From Dechloromonas sp. HYN0024 (GTDB lineage Bacteria > Pseudomonadota > Gammaproteobacteria > Burkholderiales > Rhodocyclaceae), in the NCBI RefSeq assembly GCF_003441615.1, contig NZ_CP031842.1:2674001-2738000 (forward strand): DNA of 64,000 nucleotides, read 5' to 3'. Position 1 is the stretch's first letter, and every line of letters begins with the position of its first letter. Positions 1 through 11,431 of this stretch are shown here, piece after piece. The position numbers were made by a program, and so were the translations under genes. Below the pieces are notes generated by a model. That model did no database searches. It was not told where the DNA came from and worked only from the letters and a program-made list of their open reading frames with translations.

Positions 1-510
1 CACCAGCGGGTCGTGACGCGCCGCCTCGACATAGGCCGCCTTGAGGCTGCCACGTTCCTTGACCTTGCTGACGCCAATCGACGAGCCTTCGCGAGCCGGC
101 TTGACGAAGAGCGGCAGGCCAAGTTCTTCCTCGATGTCGGCAAAGTTCGAATCAGCGGTGAGCAGGGCATACTCGGGAATAGCCAGACCGGCCGCCTGCC
201 ACATCAGCTTGGTGCGGAACTTGTCCATGGCCAGTGCCGACGCAAGTACGCCGGAACCGGTATAGGGAATGCGCATGACTTCGAGTGCGCCTTGAATGGT
301 GCCGTCTTCGCCATGCCGGCCATGCAGCGCGATGAAGGCGCGGTCATAGCCTTTGAGCGCATCGAGCGCCTGCGTTGCCGGGTCGAAGGCGTGGGCATCA
401 ATACCCTGCCCCTGCAGCGCGGCCAGCACTCGCGAACCGCTGTTGAGGGACACCTCGCGCTCGGCGGAGGTGCCACCGAAAAGGACTGCAACTTTACCGA
501 ACCCGCTCAT
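1..510 (-). CDS. ddl: D-alanine--D-alanine ligase, 3' part cut by window edge
   Basis: The enzyme makes D-Ala-D-Ala with ATP for the peptidoglycan stem peptide, in the cytoplasm. The visible 170 N-terminal residues begin [20 protein letters not shown], the typical Ddl N-terminal fold, followed by an [14 protein letters not shown] stretch and a [21 protein letters not shown]-grasp segment. The ATG at 508-510 overlaps the murC stop (ATGA), the normal order in beta/gamma dcw clusters. The C-terminal ATP-grasp half lies beyond base 1. It is probably followed by ftsQ, ftsA and ftsZ outside the window. Confidence 0.93.
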   Translation of the reverse strand, partial: MSGFGKVAVLFGGTSAEREVSLNSGSRVLAALQGQGIDAHAFDPATQALDALKGYDRAFIALHGRHGEDGTIQGALEVMRIPYTGSGVLASALAMDKFRTKLMWQAAGLAIPEYALLTADSNFADIEEELGLPLFVKPAREGSSIGVSKVKERGSLKAAYVEAARHDPLV

Positions 511-1913
511 TTGAACTCCACCACCTTGCCCGGCACGGCACCGATCGAGCCGGCGCCCATGCACAACACCACGTCGCCATCGCGGGCGACATCCATGATC
601 GTTTGCGGCATGGCCGCGATATCTTCAACAAAGACCGGCTCGACCTTGCCGCCGACGCGCAGGGCGCGGGCCAGCGAGCGGCCATCGGCAGCGACGATGG
701 GGGCTTCACCGGCAGCGTAGATTTCGGCCAGCAACAGGGCATCGACGGTCGACAGGACTTTGACGAAATCCTCAAAACAGTCGCGTGTCCGGGTATAGCG
801 GTGCGGCTGGAAAGCCAGCACCAGGCGGCGACCGGGGAAGGCGCCACGGGCCGCAGCCAGCGTTGCGGCCATTTCGACCGGATGGTGGCCGTAGTCGTCG
901 ACCAGCGTGAAGCTGCCACCCGACGTGCCATCCTCATTGCGCAGGGCTACTTCGCCATAACGCTGGAAGCGGCGGCCGACGCCCTTGAACTCGGCCAGCG
1001 CCTTGACGATGGCAGCGTCGGCGACCTGCACTTCGGTCGCCACGGCGATAGCGGCCAGCGCGTTGAGCACATTGTGAAGACCCGGGGTATTGAGGGTGAT
1101 GGCCAGACGCGAGGTCGTCCCATTGACCCGCACGCAATCGAAGCGCATCTGGCCGTCGGCGGCGACGATGTTTTCGGCGTAGAAATTGCAGTCTGAGGAC
1201 AGGCCGTAGGTAATGATCTGCTTCGGCACCCGCGGCATGATGGCGCGGACATTGGCATCGTCACCGCAGAGCACGGCCACGCCATAGAAGGGCAGGCGAT
1301 TGAGAAACTCGACGAAGGCGCTTTTCAGGCGCTCGAAATCGTGGCCGTAGGTTTCCATGTGGTCAGCGTCGATATTGGTGACCACCGAGATGACCGGCGA
1401 CAGGAAGAGGAAGGAGGCATCCGACTCGTCGGCCTCGGCGACGAGAAAGTCGCCACTGCCGAGCCGGGCATTGGCACCGGCCGCATTGAGGCGACCGCCG
1501 ATGACGAAGGTCGGGTCGACGCCACCTTCGGCCAGAATGCTGGCCACCAGACTGGTTGTCGTCGTCTTGCCGTGCGTGCCGGCGATGGCGATACCGTGCT
1601 TGAGGCGCATCAGTTCGGCCAACATCTGGGCGCGCGGCACGACGGGAATCTTTCGTTCGCGGGCGGCAATGACTTCCGGGTTATCGGCCTTGACTGCCGT
1701 TGATGTCACGACGGCATCAGCGCCGGCAATGTTTTCGGCGGCGTGGCCGATCATCACCTTGACGCCCTCGCCTTCGAGACGACGGGTAGTGGCGCTCGCC
1801 GCCAGGTCCGAGCCGGTGACCGCATAGTCAAGGTGGGCCAGCACTTCAGCAATGCCGCTCATGCCCGAACCGCCGACACCGACGAAATGGATGTGTTTGA
1901 CCTTGTGTTTCAT
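507..1913 (-). CDS. murC: UDP-N-acetylmuramate--L-alanine ligase
   Basis: Adds L-Ala to UDP-MurNAc using ATP, the first Mur-ligase step, in the cytoplasm. The protein has 468 aa, normal for MurC. The N-terminal Rossmann part reads [17 protein letters not shown] (about residues 9-25). The P-loop [12 protein letters not shown] is near residue 112, and [10 protein letters not shown] in the C-terminal domain is the MurC-type segment. The gene overlaps murG upstream and ddl downstream by 4 bases each, suggesting translational coupling in the dcw operon. Confidence 0.97.
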   Translation of the reverse strand: MKHKVKHIHFVGVGGSGMSGIAEVLAHLDYAVTGSDLAASATTRRLEGEGVKVMIGHAAENIAGADAVVTSTAVKADNPEVIAARERKIPVVPRAQMLAELMRLKHGIAIAGTHGKTTTTSLVASILAEGGVDPTFVIGGRLNAAGANARLGSGDFLVAEADESDASFLFLSPVISVVTNIDADHMETYGHDFERLKSAFVEFLNRLPFYGVAVLCGDDANVRAIMPRVPKQIITYGLSSDCNFYAENIVAADGQMRFDCVRVNGTTSRLAITLNTPGLHNVLNALAAIAVATEVQVADAAIVKALAEFKGVGRRFQRYGEVALRNEDGTSGGSFTLVDDYGHHPVEMAATLAAARGAFPGRRLVLAFQPHRYTRTRDCFEDFVKVLSTVDALLLAEIYAAGEAPIVAADGRSLARALRVGGKVEPVFVEDIAAMPQTIMDVARDGDVVLCMGAGSIGAVPGKVVEFK

Positions 1914-2968
1914 GTCGCGCTCTCTGCACAGATGTTCGCCACTTCTTCGGTGGCATCGGGCTTGGCCAGACTGCGGGCCTTTTCGGCCATTTCCTGCAAC
2001 TGACCACGGGAGTAATTGCGGATCAGGGCAATCGATTCAGGCGTCAGTTCGCTTTGCGGCAGCAGGAAGGCACCGCCGACATTGACCAGGAAGCGTGCAT
2101 TGCCGGTCTGGTGATCATCAACCGCGTGCGGGAAGGGAACCAGAATGCTCGCCACGCCAGCTGCCGCCAGTTCGGCCACAGTCAGGGCACCCGCCCGGCA
2201 GATGACCAGATCAGCCCATTCGTAGGCACCGGCCATGTCGTCAATGAAGGAAACGCAGTGGGCCTGAACGCCAACCGCTGCGTAATTGGCCTTGAGCGCC
2301 TCGATGTGCTTCTCGCCGGCCTGATGGACGATTTCCGGCTGGTCGCTGGCGCCGAGCAGGGAAAAGCCCTTGGGCACCATCTCGTTGAGCGCCTGGGCGC
2401 CAAGGCTGCCGCCGATGATGAGCACATGCAGAGGCCCGGTCCGCGCGGCAAAACGTTCGGCCGGAGGAGCCATGCGGGCAATCTCGGGACGCACCGGATT
2501 GCCGGCCCAAACACCCTTGCGCAGGACATCCGGAAAACCGGTGACGATGTGATCGGCGACACCGGCCAGCACCTTGTTGGCCAGCCCCGCCACCGAATTC
2601 TGCTCGTGCAGGATTAACGGCACACCCTTCAGCGCAGCCATCATGCCGCCCGGGAAGGTAATGTAGCCACCCATGCCGAGAACCACGTTAGGCTTGACCT
2701 GACGAATGGCCTTGAGGGCCTGCCAGAAACCGCGCAGAAGATTGAACGGCAACAGCAACTTGCGCAGAAGGCCCTTGCCGCGCAGGGCAGCAAACTTCAG
2801 ATTGACCATCTCAAAACCGTGCTGCGGTACGAGGCGGGCTTCCATACCCTCCGGATTTCCCAGCCAGACGACGCGCCAGCCGGCGTCGTGCAGGGCATGC
2901 GCGACGGCGAGGGCCGGGAAGATGTGGCCGCCAGTGCCGCCAGCCATGACAAGGATGGTCTTGCTCAT
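1910..2968 (-). CDS. murG: Undecaprenyl-PP-MurNAc-pentapeptide GlcNAc transferase
   Basis: Transfers GlcNAc from UDP-GlcNAc to lipid I to make lipid II, on the inner face of the cytoplasmic membrane. The protein has 352 aa, the usual MurG length. The glycine-rich N-terminal loop [16 protein letters not shown] (about residues 8-23) and the second G loop [13 protein letters not shown] are both present. [16 protein letters not shown] segment matches the conserved UDP-GlcNAc-binding region of the GT28 fold. It overlaps ftsW and murC by 4 bases. Confidence 0.97.
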   Translation of the reverse strand: MSKTILVMAGGTGGHIFPALAVAHALHDAGWRVVWLGNPEGMEARLVPQHGFEMVNLKFAALRGKGLLRKLLLPFNLLRGFWQALKAIRQVKPNVVLGMGGYITFPGGMMAALKGVPLILHEQNSVAGLANKVLAGVADHIVTGFPDVLRKGVWAGNPVRPEIARMAPPAERFAARTGPLHVLIIGGSLGAQALNEMVPKGFSLLGASDQPEIVHQAGEKHIEALKANYAAVGVQAHCVSFIDDMAGAYEWADLVICRAGALTVAELAAAGVASILVPFPHAVDDHQTGNARFLVNVGGAFLLPQSELTPESIALIRNYSRGQLQEMAEKARSLAKPDATEEVANICAESAT

Positions 2969-4128
2969 AATTTTCCACCTCTCATCAACTGCCTGTTCTC
3001 CCAGTCGACCCTGAGGAGAATGGCCAAAGCCACGCAGTTGGCGAGGACTCCTGAACCGCCAAAACTCATCAGCGGCAGGGTCAGACCCTTGGTCGGCAGG
3101 AGGCCCATGTTGACGCCCATGTTGATGAAGGACTGGACACCGAACCAGATGCCCATGCCCATGGCGACCAGCGCCGGGTAAAGACGATCAAGCTGGACAC
3201 ACTGGCGGCCGATGGCAAAGGCGCGCTGCACGAGCAGGGCGAACAGGGCAATGATGGCGACGACGCCGAAGAAGCCGAGTTCCTCGGCGATCACGGCGAG
3301 CAGGAAGTCGGTGTGGGCTTCCGGCAGGTAAAACAGCTTTTCGACGCTAGCGCCAAGGCCGACGCCAAACAATTCGCCACGACCGAAGGCAATCAGCGAA
3401 TGCGACAACTGGTAGCCCCGCCCGTAAGCATCAGCCCACGGGTCCATGAAGCCGAAAACGCGGTCGCGCCGGTAGGGCGAGACAATGATCATGACGGCGA
3501 AGGCAATGAGCAGGCCGACGATAAGCAGGGCAAACAGCCGCGCCTTTAGACCACCGAGGAAAAGAATGCCCATGGCGATCGAAATGATGACGACGAAGGC
3601 CCCGAAGTCCGGCTCCTTGAGGAGCAGCATGCCGACCACCGCCATGGCGCCGAACATCGGCAGGAAGGCCTGTTTGAGGTCATGCATGACGTTGATCTTG
3701 CGCACCGTGTAGTCGGCAGCGTAGAGCACGGCGAACAGCTTCATCAGTTCTGACGGCTGGAGGTTGGCAAAGCCGAGCGACAGCCAGCGACGCGCCCCAT
3801 TCACATCACGCCCGATACCGGGAATCAGCACCAGGGCGAGCAGGGCGACACCGATCATGAACAGGTAAGGTGCATTTTTCTGCCATAGCGACAGCGGCAC
3901 CTGGAAAGTCACCGCTGCAGCAACCAGCCCGATGCACAGGAAGATGCCGTGGCGGACCAGGTAGTAGGCCGGCTGATGCCCGGTGAAGCGGCCACCTTCA
4001 GCGATGGCGATGGACGCCGAATAGACCATGACCAGCCCTGAAAACAGCAGGATCAGCACGCTCCACAGGAGGGCGTAGTCGATCTCGGCCACTTGCCGGC
4101 GCGGCGAATCGAGGACGCCGAGCATCAT
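2965..4128 (-). CDS. ftsW: Lipid II polymerase / division protein FtsW (SEDS family)
   Basis: SEDS-family septal peptidoglycan glycosyltransferase that works with FtsI, in the inner membrane. The protein has 387 aa with about 10 hydrophobic segments. Family motifs visible are YSASIAIAE near the first helix, [23 protein letters not shown], and the C-terminal [20 protein letters not shown]. The reading frame is open further upstream, but the ATG at 4126-4128 overlaps the murD stop as ATGA, the same coupling seen across this operon, so that start was chosen. Confidence 0.95.
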   Translation of the reverse strand: MMLGVLDSPRRQVAEIDYALLWSVLILLFSGLVMVYSASIAIAEGGRFTGHQPAYYLVRHGIFLCIGLVAAAVTFQVPLSLWQKNAPYLFMIGVALLALVLIPGIGRDVNGARRWLSLGFANLQPSELMKLFAVLYAADYTVRKINVMHDLKQAFLPMFGAMAVVGMLLLKEPDFGAFVVIISIAMGILFLGGLKARLFALLIVGLLIAFAVMIIVSPYRRDRVFGFMDPWADAYGRGYQLSHSLIAFGRGELFGVGLGASVEKLFYLPEAHTDFLLAVIAEELGFFGVVAIIALFALLVQRAFAIGRQCVQLDRLYPALVAMGMGIWFGVQSFINMGVNMGLLPTKGLTLPLMSFGGSGVLANCVALAILLRVDWENRQLMRGGKL

Positions 4129-5477
4129 GATGACAGCCCCTGCACCGCGTCGATGAAAGCCTCGGCCCGGTGCGCGTAGTTGCGGTACATGTCGAGACTG
4201 GCGCAGGCCGGAGAGAGCAGGACACAATCACCCGCTTGTGCTTGAGCGGCAAGCCAGCGGACAGCTGCTTCCATGTCGCCAAGGATGCGCGTCGGCACAC
4301 TACTGCCTTCGAGGGCCATGCCGATGGCGGCGGCATCACGGCCGATCAGCGCCACGGCCCGGCCGTGCTTTTCGAGTGCCGGCTTGAGTGGTGAAAAATC
4401 CTGCCCCTTGCCGTCGCCACCAAGCACGATGGCGACCGGACGACCCATGCCTTCGATCGCCGCCAGCGTCGCACCGACATTGGTACCCTTGGAGTCATCG
4501 ACGTAGAGCACGCCATCAATGTCGGCCACGGTTTCGACGCGATGCGGCAGGCCGGAAAAAGACTTGAGCGGCACCACCAAACGGGATGCCTCGACGCCAA
4601 TAGCTTCGCACAGGGCAAGGGCGGCCATCACGTTGGCGGCATTGTGCAGGCCCGACAGCTTGATCTGGTCCAGCCCGACAATGGGCTCCTTGCCGCGGCA
4701 GACACAACCGTTGGCCAGACCGTAATCGACGCCACGCGGTGCGGCATTGAGGCCGAAGGTGATCATCTGACGACCACAACGGCCATTAGCCATCGACCAG
4801 TCGTCGTCGCGATTAAGGATCATTGCCCCCTTGCCCTTGAAAACCCGCGACTTGGCGGCAGCGTAGTTGGCCAAACTGCCCTCGTAGCGATCGAGATGGT
4901 CTTCCGAGATATTGAGGACGGTGGCTGCGGCGGCATTCAGGTGATGTGTCGTCTCGAGCTGGAAGCTGGACAGCTCGACCACCCAGACCTGCGGCAATTG
5001 ATCGGCATCCTGCGCATCCATCAGGGCATCGAGGGCGGACGGCGAGATGTTGCCGCAAGCAACCGCCGACACACCGGCACCGTTGAGCAGATGGGCAGTC
5101 AGGGCCGTCGTCGTGGTCTTGCCGTTGCTGCCGGTAATGGCGATGATCTTCGAGGCCGGCACCTGTTCCCGCACGCCGGCTGCGAACAGTTCAATTTCCG
5201 AAACCAGCTTGTCGGCATAGGCGGCGATCGCCGGCGTTGCCTTGGCCACGCCGGGCGACAGGGCGACCAGTTCGGCGCTGGCAAAGGGTTCATCGACGAA
5301 GGGTCCGGCAACCAGTTCAGCACCGGGCGCAACCTGCGCCAGGGCGGCAACATTGGGCGGGGTTTCGCGCGAATCGGCAACGCGGACCAGCGCGCCCTGG
5401 CGATGCAGCCACTTGGCCATCGCCAGTCCGGACTCACCGAGTCCGACTACCAGAACGCGTTTGCCCCGAAGTTCCAT
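4125..5477 (-). CDS. murD: UDP-N-acetylmuramoyl-L-alanine--D-glutamate ligase
   Basis: Adds D-Glu to UDP-MurNAc-L-Ala with ATP in the cytoplasm. The protein has 450 aa. The N-terminus [20 protein letters not shown] is the MurD-type Rossmann domain, the P-loop is [18 protein letters not shown] (about residue 115), and [10 protein letters not shown] and [18 protein letters not shown] are conserved MurD segments. It lies between mraY (3-base gap) and ftsW (4-base overlap). Confidence 0.97.
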   Translation of the reverse strand: MELRGKRVLVVGLGESGLAMAKWLHRQGALVRVADSRETPPNVAALAQVAPGAELVAGPFVDEPFASAELVALSPGVAKATPAIAAYADKLVSEIELFAAGVREQVPASKIIAITGSNGKTTTTALTAHLLNGAGVSAVACGNISPSALDALMDAQDADQLPQVWVVELSSFQLETTHHLNAAAATVLNISEDHLDRYEGSLANYAAAKSRVFKGKGAMILNRDDDWSMANGRCGRQMITFGLNAAPRGVDYGLANGCVCRGKEPIVGLDQIKLSGLHNAANVMAALALCEAIGVEASRLVVPLKSFSGLPHRVETVADIDGVLYVDDSKGTNVGATLAAIEGMGRPVAIVLGGDGKGQDFSPLKPALEKHGRAVALIGRDAAAIGMALEGSSVPTRILGDMEAAVRWLAAQAQAGDCVLLSPACASLDMYRNYAHRAEAFIDAVQGLSS

Positions 5478-5480
5478 GTT

Positions 5481-6584
5481 CTAACGCAGCTTCAGCGAAG
5501 AAAGCCCGATAAGCACGAGCATGATGGTGATGATCCAGAAGCGGACGACGACCTGCGTCTCCTTCCAGCCGGTTTGTTCAAAGTGATGGTGCAGCGGTGC
5601 CATGCGCAGGATGCGACGGCCCTCGCCAAATTTTTTCTTGGTGTATTTGAAGTAGCTGACCTGCAGCATTACCGACAGGGTTTCGACAACGAAGACGCCA
5701 CCCATGATGAGCAGTACGATTTCCTGCCGCAGGATCACTGCCACGGTGCCAAGTGCCGCGCCCAGCGACAGGGCACCGACGTCGCCCATGAAGACTTCTG
5801 CCGGATAAGCGTTGAACCACAGGAAGCCAAGGCCGGCCCCGGCTATCGCACCGAGCAGGATGCACAACTCGCCGGCACCCGGCACGTAAGGAATGAACAG
5901 ATACTTGGCGAGTACGGCATGACCGGTGACGTAGGCGAAGATGGCAAAGGCCCCGGCGATCATGACGGTCGGCATGATCGCCAGACCATCCAGACCGTCA
6001 GTCAGGTTCACCGCATTGCTGGTACCGACGATGACGAAGTAGGTCAGCGTGATGAAACCGATGATTCCGAGCGGGTAGGCCACCGTCTTGAAGAAAGGCA
6101 CGATCAGCTCGGTCTGCGCCCCGGACTTGGCCGAATAGGCAAGGAACAGCGCAGCACCTAGGCCGAGCACCGACTGCCAGAAATACTTCCAGCCGGCCGA
6201 CAGGCCCTTCGGGTCACGATAGACCACCTTCTTCCAGTCGTCGTACCAGCCGACGATGCCGAAGCCGAGGGTGACAACGAGCACGGTCCACACGTACTTG
6301 TTGGTCAGGTCGCCCCAGAGCAGGGTCGTGATACCGATGGCGATCAGGATCAGCACGCCGCCCATGGTCGGCGTACCGGATTTGACAAGGTGGGTCTGCG
6401 GACCATCGGTGCGCACTGCCTGGCCGATTTTCTTGGCGGCCAGCCAGCGGATGACAGCCGGGCCGGCAGCGAAGGAAATGAGCAGCGCGGTCATCGTCGC
6501 CAGCACGGTACGCAGCGTGATGTAGTTGAAGACGTTAAAGAAGCGAACGTCCTGGGCGAGCCATTGGGCAAGTGCCAGCAGCAT
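5481..6584 (-). CDS. mraY: Phospho-MurNAc-pentapeptide translocase MraY
   Basis: Couples UDP-MurNAc-pentapeptide to undecaprenyl phosphate, giving lipid I, in the inner membrane. The protein has 367 aa and is strongly hydrophobic, with about 10 membrane segments. Diagnostic motifs are [11 protein letters not shown], the [13 protein letters not shown] catalytic segment, [20 protein letters not shown], and the C-terminal [20 protein letters not shown]. The start ATG shares one base with the murF stop. Confidence 0.97.
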   Translation of the reverse strand: MLLALAQWLAQDVRFFNVFNYITLRTVLATMTALLISFAAGPAVIRWLAAKKIGQAVRTDGPQTHLVKSGTPTMGGVLILIAIGITTLLWGDLTNKYVWTVLVVTLGFGIVGWYDDWKKVVYRDPKGLSAGWKYFWQSVLGLGAALFLAYSAKSGAQTELIVPFFKTVAYPLGIIGFITLTYFVIVGTSNAVNLTDGLDGLAIMPTVMIAGAFAIFAYVTGHAVLAKYLFIPYVPGAGELCILLGAIAGAGLGFLWFNAYPAEVFMGDVGALSLGAALGTVAVILRQEIVLLIMGGVFVVETLSVMLQVSYFKYTKKKFGEGRRILRMAPLHHHFEQTGWKETQVVVRFWIITIMLVLIGLSSLKLR

Positions 6585-7954
6585 CAGTGTTTCTCCTCGG
6601 GGGTAGCGGGTACGGCCAAGGCATCGACCACGCGCTCCATTTTCATGAAGCGCGAGCCCTTGACCAGGACGGTGGTTTCCGGCCCCAGCTCCTTGTCGAC
6701 CGCAGCAATTAGCTTTTCCACGTTGCAGTAATGTTTGGCGCCTTCGCCGAAATTGCGCACGGCCTGCTGGGCGGCATCACCGAGGGCGAACAGGCGGTCA
6801 ACACCCTGACTCTTGGCGTAGCCGCCGATTTCGTCGTGATATTGGCCGCTGGCCTCACCGATTTCGCCCATGTCGCCGAGAACCAGCAACTTGCGGCCAA
6901 TGGTCGCGGCCAACACGTCGATACCAGCGCGGACCGAATCCGGATTGGCGTTGTAGGTGTCATCGAGGATATCGGCCCCCTTGTGGCCATCCCGCCGTTG
7001 CAGGCGGCCCTTGACGCCTGCAAAGGCATCCAGGCCGGCGGCCACGGCGGCCATCGGCACACCGGCCGCCAGACAGGCGGCAGCTGCGGCAACGGCATTG
7101 CGAGCGTTGTGCCGACCGGGAATGCGCAGGATGATTGCCGCCTCACCTTGCGGGGCAACCAAAGCGATGCCGATTTCCAGTCCATGCTGATGGACGACAC
7201 CGGCCACATCGGCCGCCTGGTCGATGCCGAAAGTGCTGACCCGATGCGACCCGGCCATACTGCACCAGAATGCCGCGTAGCCGTCATCAGCATTGATCAC
7301 GGCGACGCCGTTCGCTTGCAGGCCGCCATAGATGCTGCCTTTTTCCCGAGCCACTTCATCGAGGTCGCCCATGCCTTCAAGGTGGGCGCGCTGAGCATTG
7401 GTCACCAGCGCCACGGTCGGGGCACCGATCCCCGCCAGGTAGGCAATTTCACCCGGATGGTTCATGCCCATCTCGATTACGGCGGCCCGATGCGAGGCGC
7501 GCAGTCCGAGCAGGGTGAGCGGCAGACCGATGTCGTTGTTGAGATTGCCCCGCGTCGACAACACGGCAGCGCCAAAGGCGGCCTTGAGAATCGAGGCGAT
7601 CATTTCCTTGGTCGTCGTCTTGCCATTCGAACCGGTGACGGCAATGACCGGCAAGGAGAACTGGGCACGCCAGGCTGCCGCGAAGCGCCCAAGGGCGAGA
7701 CGTGTGTCATCGACCAGCACGGCCGACACGCCGACCGGCAACTTGCTCTCGTCGGCGACCAGCAGGGCAACAGCCCCGGCCGCTACGGCCTGGGCAAGAA
7801 AGTCATGGGCATCGAAACGCTCGCCGCTCAAAGCAATGAACAACTGCCCCTCAGCGACCGTACGGGTATCGGTAGAAACACCGGTCACCATGACATCGTG
7901 GCCGATCAGGCGGCCTTGTGTCGCCTGGGCGACTTGTGACAGCAGCCACTTCAT
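6584..7954 (-). CDS. murF: UDP-MurNAc-tripeptide--D-alanyl-D-alanine ligase
   Basis: Adds the D-Ala-D-Ala dipeptide to UDP-MurNAc-tripeptide with ATP in the cytoplasm. The protein has 456 aa. The N-terminal substrate-binding domain includes [18 protein letters not shown]. The P-loop is [15 protein letters not shown] (about residue 108), followed by [14 protein letters not shown] and [10 protein letters not shown], which are typical of Mur[12 protein letters not shown] marks the C-terminal domain. It overlaps murE by 4 bases. Confidence 0.97.
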   Translation of the reverse strand: MKWLLSQVAQATQGRLIGHDVMVTGVSTDTRTVAEGQLFIALSGERFDAHDFLAQAVAAGAVALLVADESKLPVGVSAVLVDDTRLALGRFAAAWRAQFSLPVIAVTGSNGKTTTKEMIASILKAAFGAAVLSTRGNLNNDIGLPLTLLGLRASHRAAVIEMGMNHPGEIAYLAGIGAPTVALVTNAQRAHLEGMGDLDEVAREKGSIYGGLQANGVAVINADDGYAAFWCSMAGSHRVSTFGIDQAADVAGVVHQHGLEIGIALVAPQGEAAIILRIPGRHNARNAVAAAAACLAAGVPMAAVAAGLDAFAGVKGRLQRRDGHKGADILDDTYNANPDSVRAGIDVLAATIGRKLLVLGDMGEIGEASGQYHDEIGGYAKSQGVDRLFALGDAAQQAVRNFGEGAKHYCNVEKLIAAVDKELGPETTVLVKGSRFMKMERVVDALAVPATPEEKH

Positions 7955-9423
7955 GCCGCGACCTCCTTGTTTTCCGGATTGCGCATAGCCAACGCTGCGC
8001 CGGCTTGCTCGACATCGGAGAAGTGATGACGAACACCAGCGACTTCCTGATAGGACTCATGGCCCTTACCGGCGAGCAGGACGACATCCGCCGCATCAGC
8101 TTCGCCGATGACACGGAGAATGGCGGCGGCCCGGTCAACCTCGACTTCGGCCTGGGACATACCGGCAACAATGGCGGCAATGATGGCCTGCGGGGCTTCG
8201 CTGCGCGGATTGTCACTGGTCACCAGCACACGGTCAGCCAGCCGCTCGGCCACTTCGCCCATTTGCGGACGCTTGCCCGGATCGCGGTCACCGCCGCAAC
8301 CGAAGACGACACACAGGCGGCCGCCCCGCGAGTTGGCCACCCCACGCAACGCGCCCAGCGCATTCTCGAGGGCATCAGGGGTATGGGCATAATCCACGAC
8401 GATCAGGGGCTCGCCCTGGCCACCGACGCGCTCCATGCGTCCCGGCGGCGGCATAAGCTCGGAGAGGCGACGCGCCACTTCGACCGCCTGCACGCCGGCA
8501 TCGTGCAACACAGCAGCCACGGCCAGCAGATTGGAGATGTTGTAGCAACCGACCAGTCCGCTATCGACCACCGCCCGGCCATTCGGCACAACCAGGGTGA
8601 AGCGCTGACCAAACGGCGTATCGACCAGATTTTCGGCCCGTACCAGCGCGGGATAATCGCGCCGCTGCTCCCCAATGGCGTAGCCGAGAATACGCTGCGC
8701 CGTCGTTTCGCGTGACAGGATGCGACCGAGTTCGTCATCCAGATTAATGACGGCCGTGCGCAGACGCGGCCACAGGAAGAGCTTTTTCTTGGCCTCGGCG
8801 TAGGCTTCCATGGTGCCGTGATAGTCGAGGTGATCGCGCGTCATGTTGGTAAACACCGCGACATCGACTCGGGCACCGTTCATCCGCCCCTCCTCGATAC
8901 CGATCGAACTGGCTTCGAGGGCACAGGCGGCAGCCCCCGCCGTGCGGAATTGCGCCAGATAGCGCATCAGCGTGGTGGCTTCGGGGGTTGTAAAGCCGGT
9001 TTCGGTGAGCCCATCCGGAAAACCTGCACCGAGCGTACCAATGATGGCACACGGTTTCGGATAGGCCTTGGCCAGACACTGGCTGATCGTCGTCTTGCCA
9101 TTGGTGCCGGTGACAGCAATCAGTGACAAGCCTTCGCTAGGGTGGCCATAAACAGCATGCGCCAAGGGGCCGGCCAGCGGGCGAAGCGACTCCACCGACA
9201 GATTGGCGACCTGGAACGAGAAGTTGAAGTCGCCACCCGGTTGCCAAAGGACTGCTACCGCCCCGCGCGTCAGGGCATCGGCGATGTAACGACGGCCATC
9301 GGCCAGATCGCCGGGATAAGCCAGGAAGATATCGCCCGGCAGCACCTGACGACTATCGTCGGCAACGCCGGTTGGCACGACGCCCATCGCTTCAAGCTGG
9401 TCGAGAAGTTGACGCGGCGACAT
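7951..9423 (-). CDS. murE: UDP-MurNAc-L-Ala-D-Glu--meso-diaminopimelate ligase
   Basis: Adds the third stem-peptide residue. The protein has 490 aa with P-loop VTGTNGKTTISQCLA and the C-terminal VVDYAHTPDALENAL. The DNPR motif (in LVTSDNPRSEAP) is the known meso-diaminopimelate specificity signature, as opposed to the lysine-type motif, so a meso-DAP peptidoglycan is predicted. The start codon shares its first base with the ftsI stop region. Confidence 0.97.
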   Translation of the reverse strand: MSPRQLLDQLEAMGVVPTGVADDSRQVLPGDIFLAYPGDLADGRRYIADALTRGAVAVLWQPGGDFNFSFQVANLSVESLRPLAGPLAHAVYGHPSEGLSLIAVTGTNGKTTISQCLAKAYPKPCAIIGTLGAGFPDGLTETGFTTPEATTLMRYLAQFRTAGAAACALEASSIGIEEGRMNGARVDVAVFTNMTRDHLDYHGTMEAYAEAKKKLFLWPRLRTAVINLDDELGRILSRETTAQRILGYAIGEQRRDYPALVRAENLVDTPFGQRFTLVVPNGRAVVDSGLVGCYNISNLLAVAAVLHDAGVQAVEVARRLSELMPPPGRMERVGGQGEPLIVVDYAHTPDALENALGALRGVANSRGGRLCVVFGCGGDRDPGKRPQMGEVAERLADRVLVTSDNPRSEAPQAIIAAIVAGMSQAEVEVDRAAAILRVIGEADAADVVLLAGKGHESYQEVAGVRHHFSDVEQAGAALAMRNPENKEVAA

Positions 9424-11171
9424 TACAGCTTGCCCTTTCCAGCTTCTGCTTCGGCCACCTGAATCGGCGCATCCGGGGGCACGCCGAGGGTACGCAGGGC
9501 ACCGCCAACGATCTGCGAAAACGCCGGGCCGGCCACATCGCCACCATAGTGGGCGCCACCGGTCGGCTCGTCGATCATCACCGCGACAACCAGGCGGGGA
9601 TCGCTGATCGGTGCGATACCCACAAAGGAAGCGACGTATTTGCGGGCATACACACCACCCTCGATCTTGTAGGCTGTCCCCGTCTTGCCGCCGACCCGAT
9701 AACCGGCGACGCGCGCTTTGGGCGCGGTTCCTTCGGGCTGGACCGCCATTTCCAGCATGATGCGCAGCTCCTTCATGGTCTGCGGCGAGAAAACACGGAC
9801 ACCATGCGGTGGGGCGTCGTCGATCTTGGTCAGCGACAGCGGCATCAACTCGCCATCATGGGCGAACACGGTATAGGCCCGGGCCAGCTGGACAAGGCTA
9901 ACGGCAATCCCGTGGCCATAGGACATCGTCGCCTGTTCGATCGGCTTCCAGTTCTTCCACGGGCGCAAGCGGCCATTGACCTCGCCGGGGAAGCCCAGGT
10001 TGGGAGCCTGCCCAAAACCGACGCTGTCGAACATTTCCCACATTTCCTTGGGCGGGAAGCCGAGGGCAATTTTGGTCGTGCCAACATTGGACGACTTCTG
10101 GATGACCTGAGCAACGGTCAGCGCGCCATGCGGGTGTGCATCTGAAATGGTGGCGCTGCCAATGGTAAGCCGGCCGGGCGCGCAGTTGATGATGGTATCG
10201 AAGCGCACCTTGCCTTTTTCAAGGGCCAGCGCGGCGGTAAACGGCTTCATCACCGACCCCGGCTCGAAAGTATCGGTGATGGCACGATTACGCAGTTGCG
10301 CTCCGGAGAGGTGCTCACGGTTATTCGGGTTGTAGGTCGGCCAATTGGCCAGCGCCAGGATTTCACCGGTGCGTGCATCGATCACGATGGCACCGCCAGC
10401 CTTGGCATTGTTGGCCTCGACCGCCGCCTTGAGCTGGCTGAAAGCGAGGTACTGAATTTTCGAGTCGAGGGCCAGGCGAACATCCTTGCCATCCTGGGGC
10501 GGCTTGGTGGCGCCGATGTCCTCGACGATGTTGCCGCGCCGGTCACGAATCACGGTGCGGCTTCCGGAACGCCCAAGGAGGCTGTTCTGGAAGGCCAGTT
10601 CGACACCTTCCAGCCCCTTGTCGTCGACTCCGGTAAAGCCCACGATATGGGCCGTCATGTCGCCAGTCGGGTAAAAGCGGCGATACTCTTTTTCCTGATG
10701 CACGCCGGGAAATTTCTGGGCCCCGATGCGATCAGCCGTCTCCGGGGAAACCTGACGCTTGACGAAGGTAAAGGTCTTTTCGGAAGCGAGCTTGCCATCC
10801 AGCTCACGGACATTCATGTCGAGCAACCCGGCCAACTGGCGCTTCTGTTCGCCCGTCATCGTCCGTGCATCGCCAGGAATGGCCCAGATGGTCTTCATCG
10901 GCGTTGACACGGCCAGCATGTCGCCGTTGCGATCGACAATTTTGCCGCGCGAAGCCGAGATCTCGATGTCGCGCAGATAACGTGAATCGCCTTTTTGCTG
11001 CAGGAAATCATTGTTGATAACTTGCAGATAGAAGCCGCGCGCCACCAATGCGAGAAAGGCTGCCATCAGGAGCAGCCCCACCGTGCGCGAACGCCAGCCT
11101 TGCAAGGCCAGTTGCAACACCGGGCTTTCCGTAAAGCGATGGCCCCGCTGCGGACGGCGACGAACGCCCAT
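9423..11171 (-). CDS. ftsI: Septal transpeptidase FtsI (PBP3)
   Basis: Class B penicillin-binding protein that cross-links septal peptidoglycan, partner of FtsW. The protein has 582 aa. One N-terminal membrane helix (about residues 27-50) is followed by the PBP dimerisation domain and the transpeptidase domain. Active-site motifs are visible: the SxxK box in EPGSVMKPFTAAL, SSN in QKSSNVGTTKIAL, and KTGT in GGKTGTAYKIEGG. It abuts ftsL (one shared base) and murE. Confidence 0.97.
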   Translation of the reverse strand: MGVRRRPQRGHRFTESPVLQLALQGWRSRTVGLLLMAAFLALVARGFYLQVINNDFLQQKGDSRYLRDIEISASRGKIVDRNGDMLAVSTPMKTIWAIPGDARTMTGEQKRQLAGLLDMNVRELDGKLASEKTFTFVKRQVSPETADRIGAQKFPGVHQEKEYRRFYPTGDMTAHIVGFTGVDDKGLEGVELAFQNSLLGRSGSRTVIRDRRGNIVEDIGATKPPQDGKDVRLALDSKIQYLAFSQLKAAVEANNAKAGGAIVIDARTGEILALANWPTYNPNNREHLSGAQLRNRAITDTFEPGSVMKPFTAALALEKGKVRFDTIINCAPGRLTIGSATISDAHPHGALTVAQVIQKSSNVGTTKIALGFPPKEMWEMFDSVGFGQAPNLGFPGEVNGRLRPWKNWKPIEQATMSYGHGIAVSLVQLARAYTVFAHDGELMPLSLTKIDDAPPHGVRVFSPQTMKELRIMLEMAVQPEGTAPKARVAGYRVGGKTGTAYKIEGGVYARKYVASFVGIAPISDPRLVVAVMIDEPTGGAHYGGDVAGPAFSQIVGGALRTLGVPPDAPIQVAEAEAGKGKL

Positions 11172-11431
11172 CAGCGCACTCCCTTCGACGCGACGGCGGA
11201 ATTCGGCGTCACCATGCGCAGGCGCTCACGGGCAATTTTTTCGATACGAGGATGGTTCGCCCATGTCGACATTTCGAGCTGCAGTTGCCCGTATTCGACA
11301 TCGAGCTGGCGAGCCCGCTCCTGCTCCGCCTCAAGTCCCTGGAAGAGCTTGCGGGCACGGTGCTGGGAGGTAACAACGCCGAGCGCGCAAAAGACGACAA
11401 CAAGGAGAAGGATGACATTGAAGCGCAACAT
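11171..11431 (-). CDS. ftsL: Division protein FtsL
   Basis: Small bitopic divisome protein (86 aa) that forms the FtsQLB complex. It has one N-terminal membrane helix (FNVILLLVVVFCALGVVTSQ, residues 3-22) and then a predicted coiled coil rich in Glu, Arg and Leu (about residues 30-60). Sequence conservation of FtsL is low, so the call rests on size, topology and position between rsmH and ftsI. One base overlaps each neighbour. Confidence 0.92.
   Translation of the reverse strand: MLRFNVILLLVVVFCALGVVTSQHRARKLFQGLEAEQERARQLDVEYGQLQLEMSTWANHPRIEKIARERLRMVTPNSAVASKGVR

Noticed and set aside
4542-6161. 539-codon open frame on the plus strand opposite murD/mraY
   Set aside because: Lies antisense to two clear essential genes, has no recognisable domain and reflects GC-rich codon structure. 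The same holds for the long antisense frames at 54562-56106 (opposite glyS), 35396-37027 (opposite miaB) and 44829-46034 (opposite kup).
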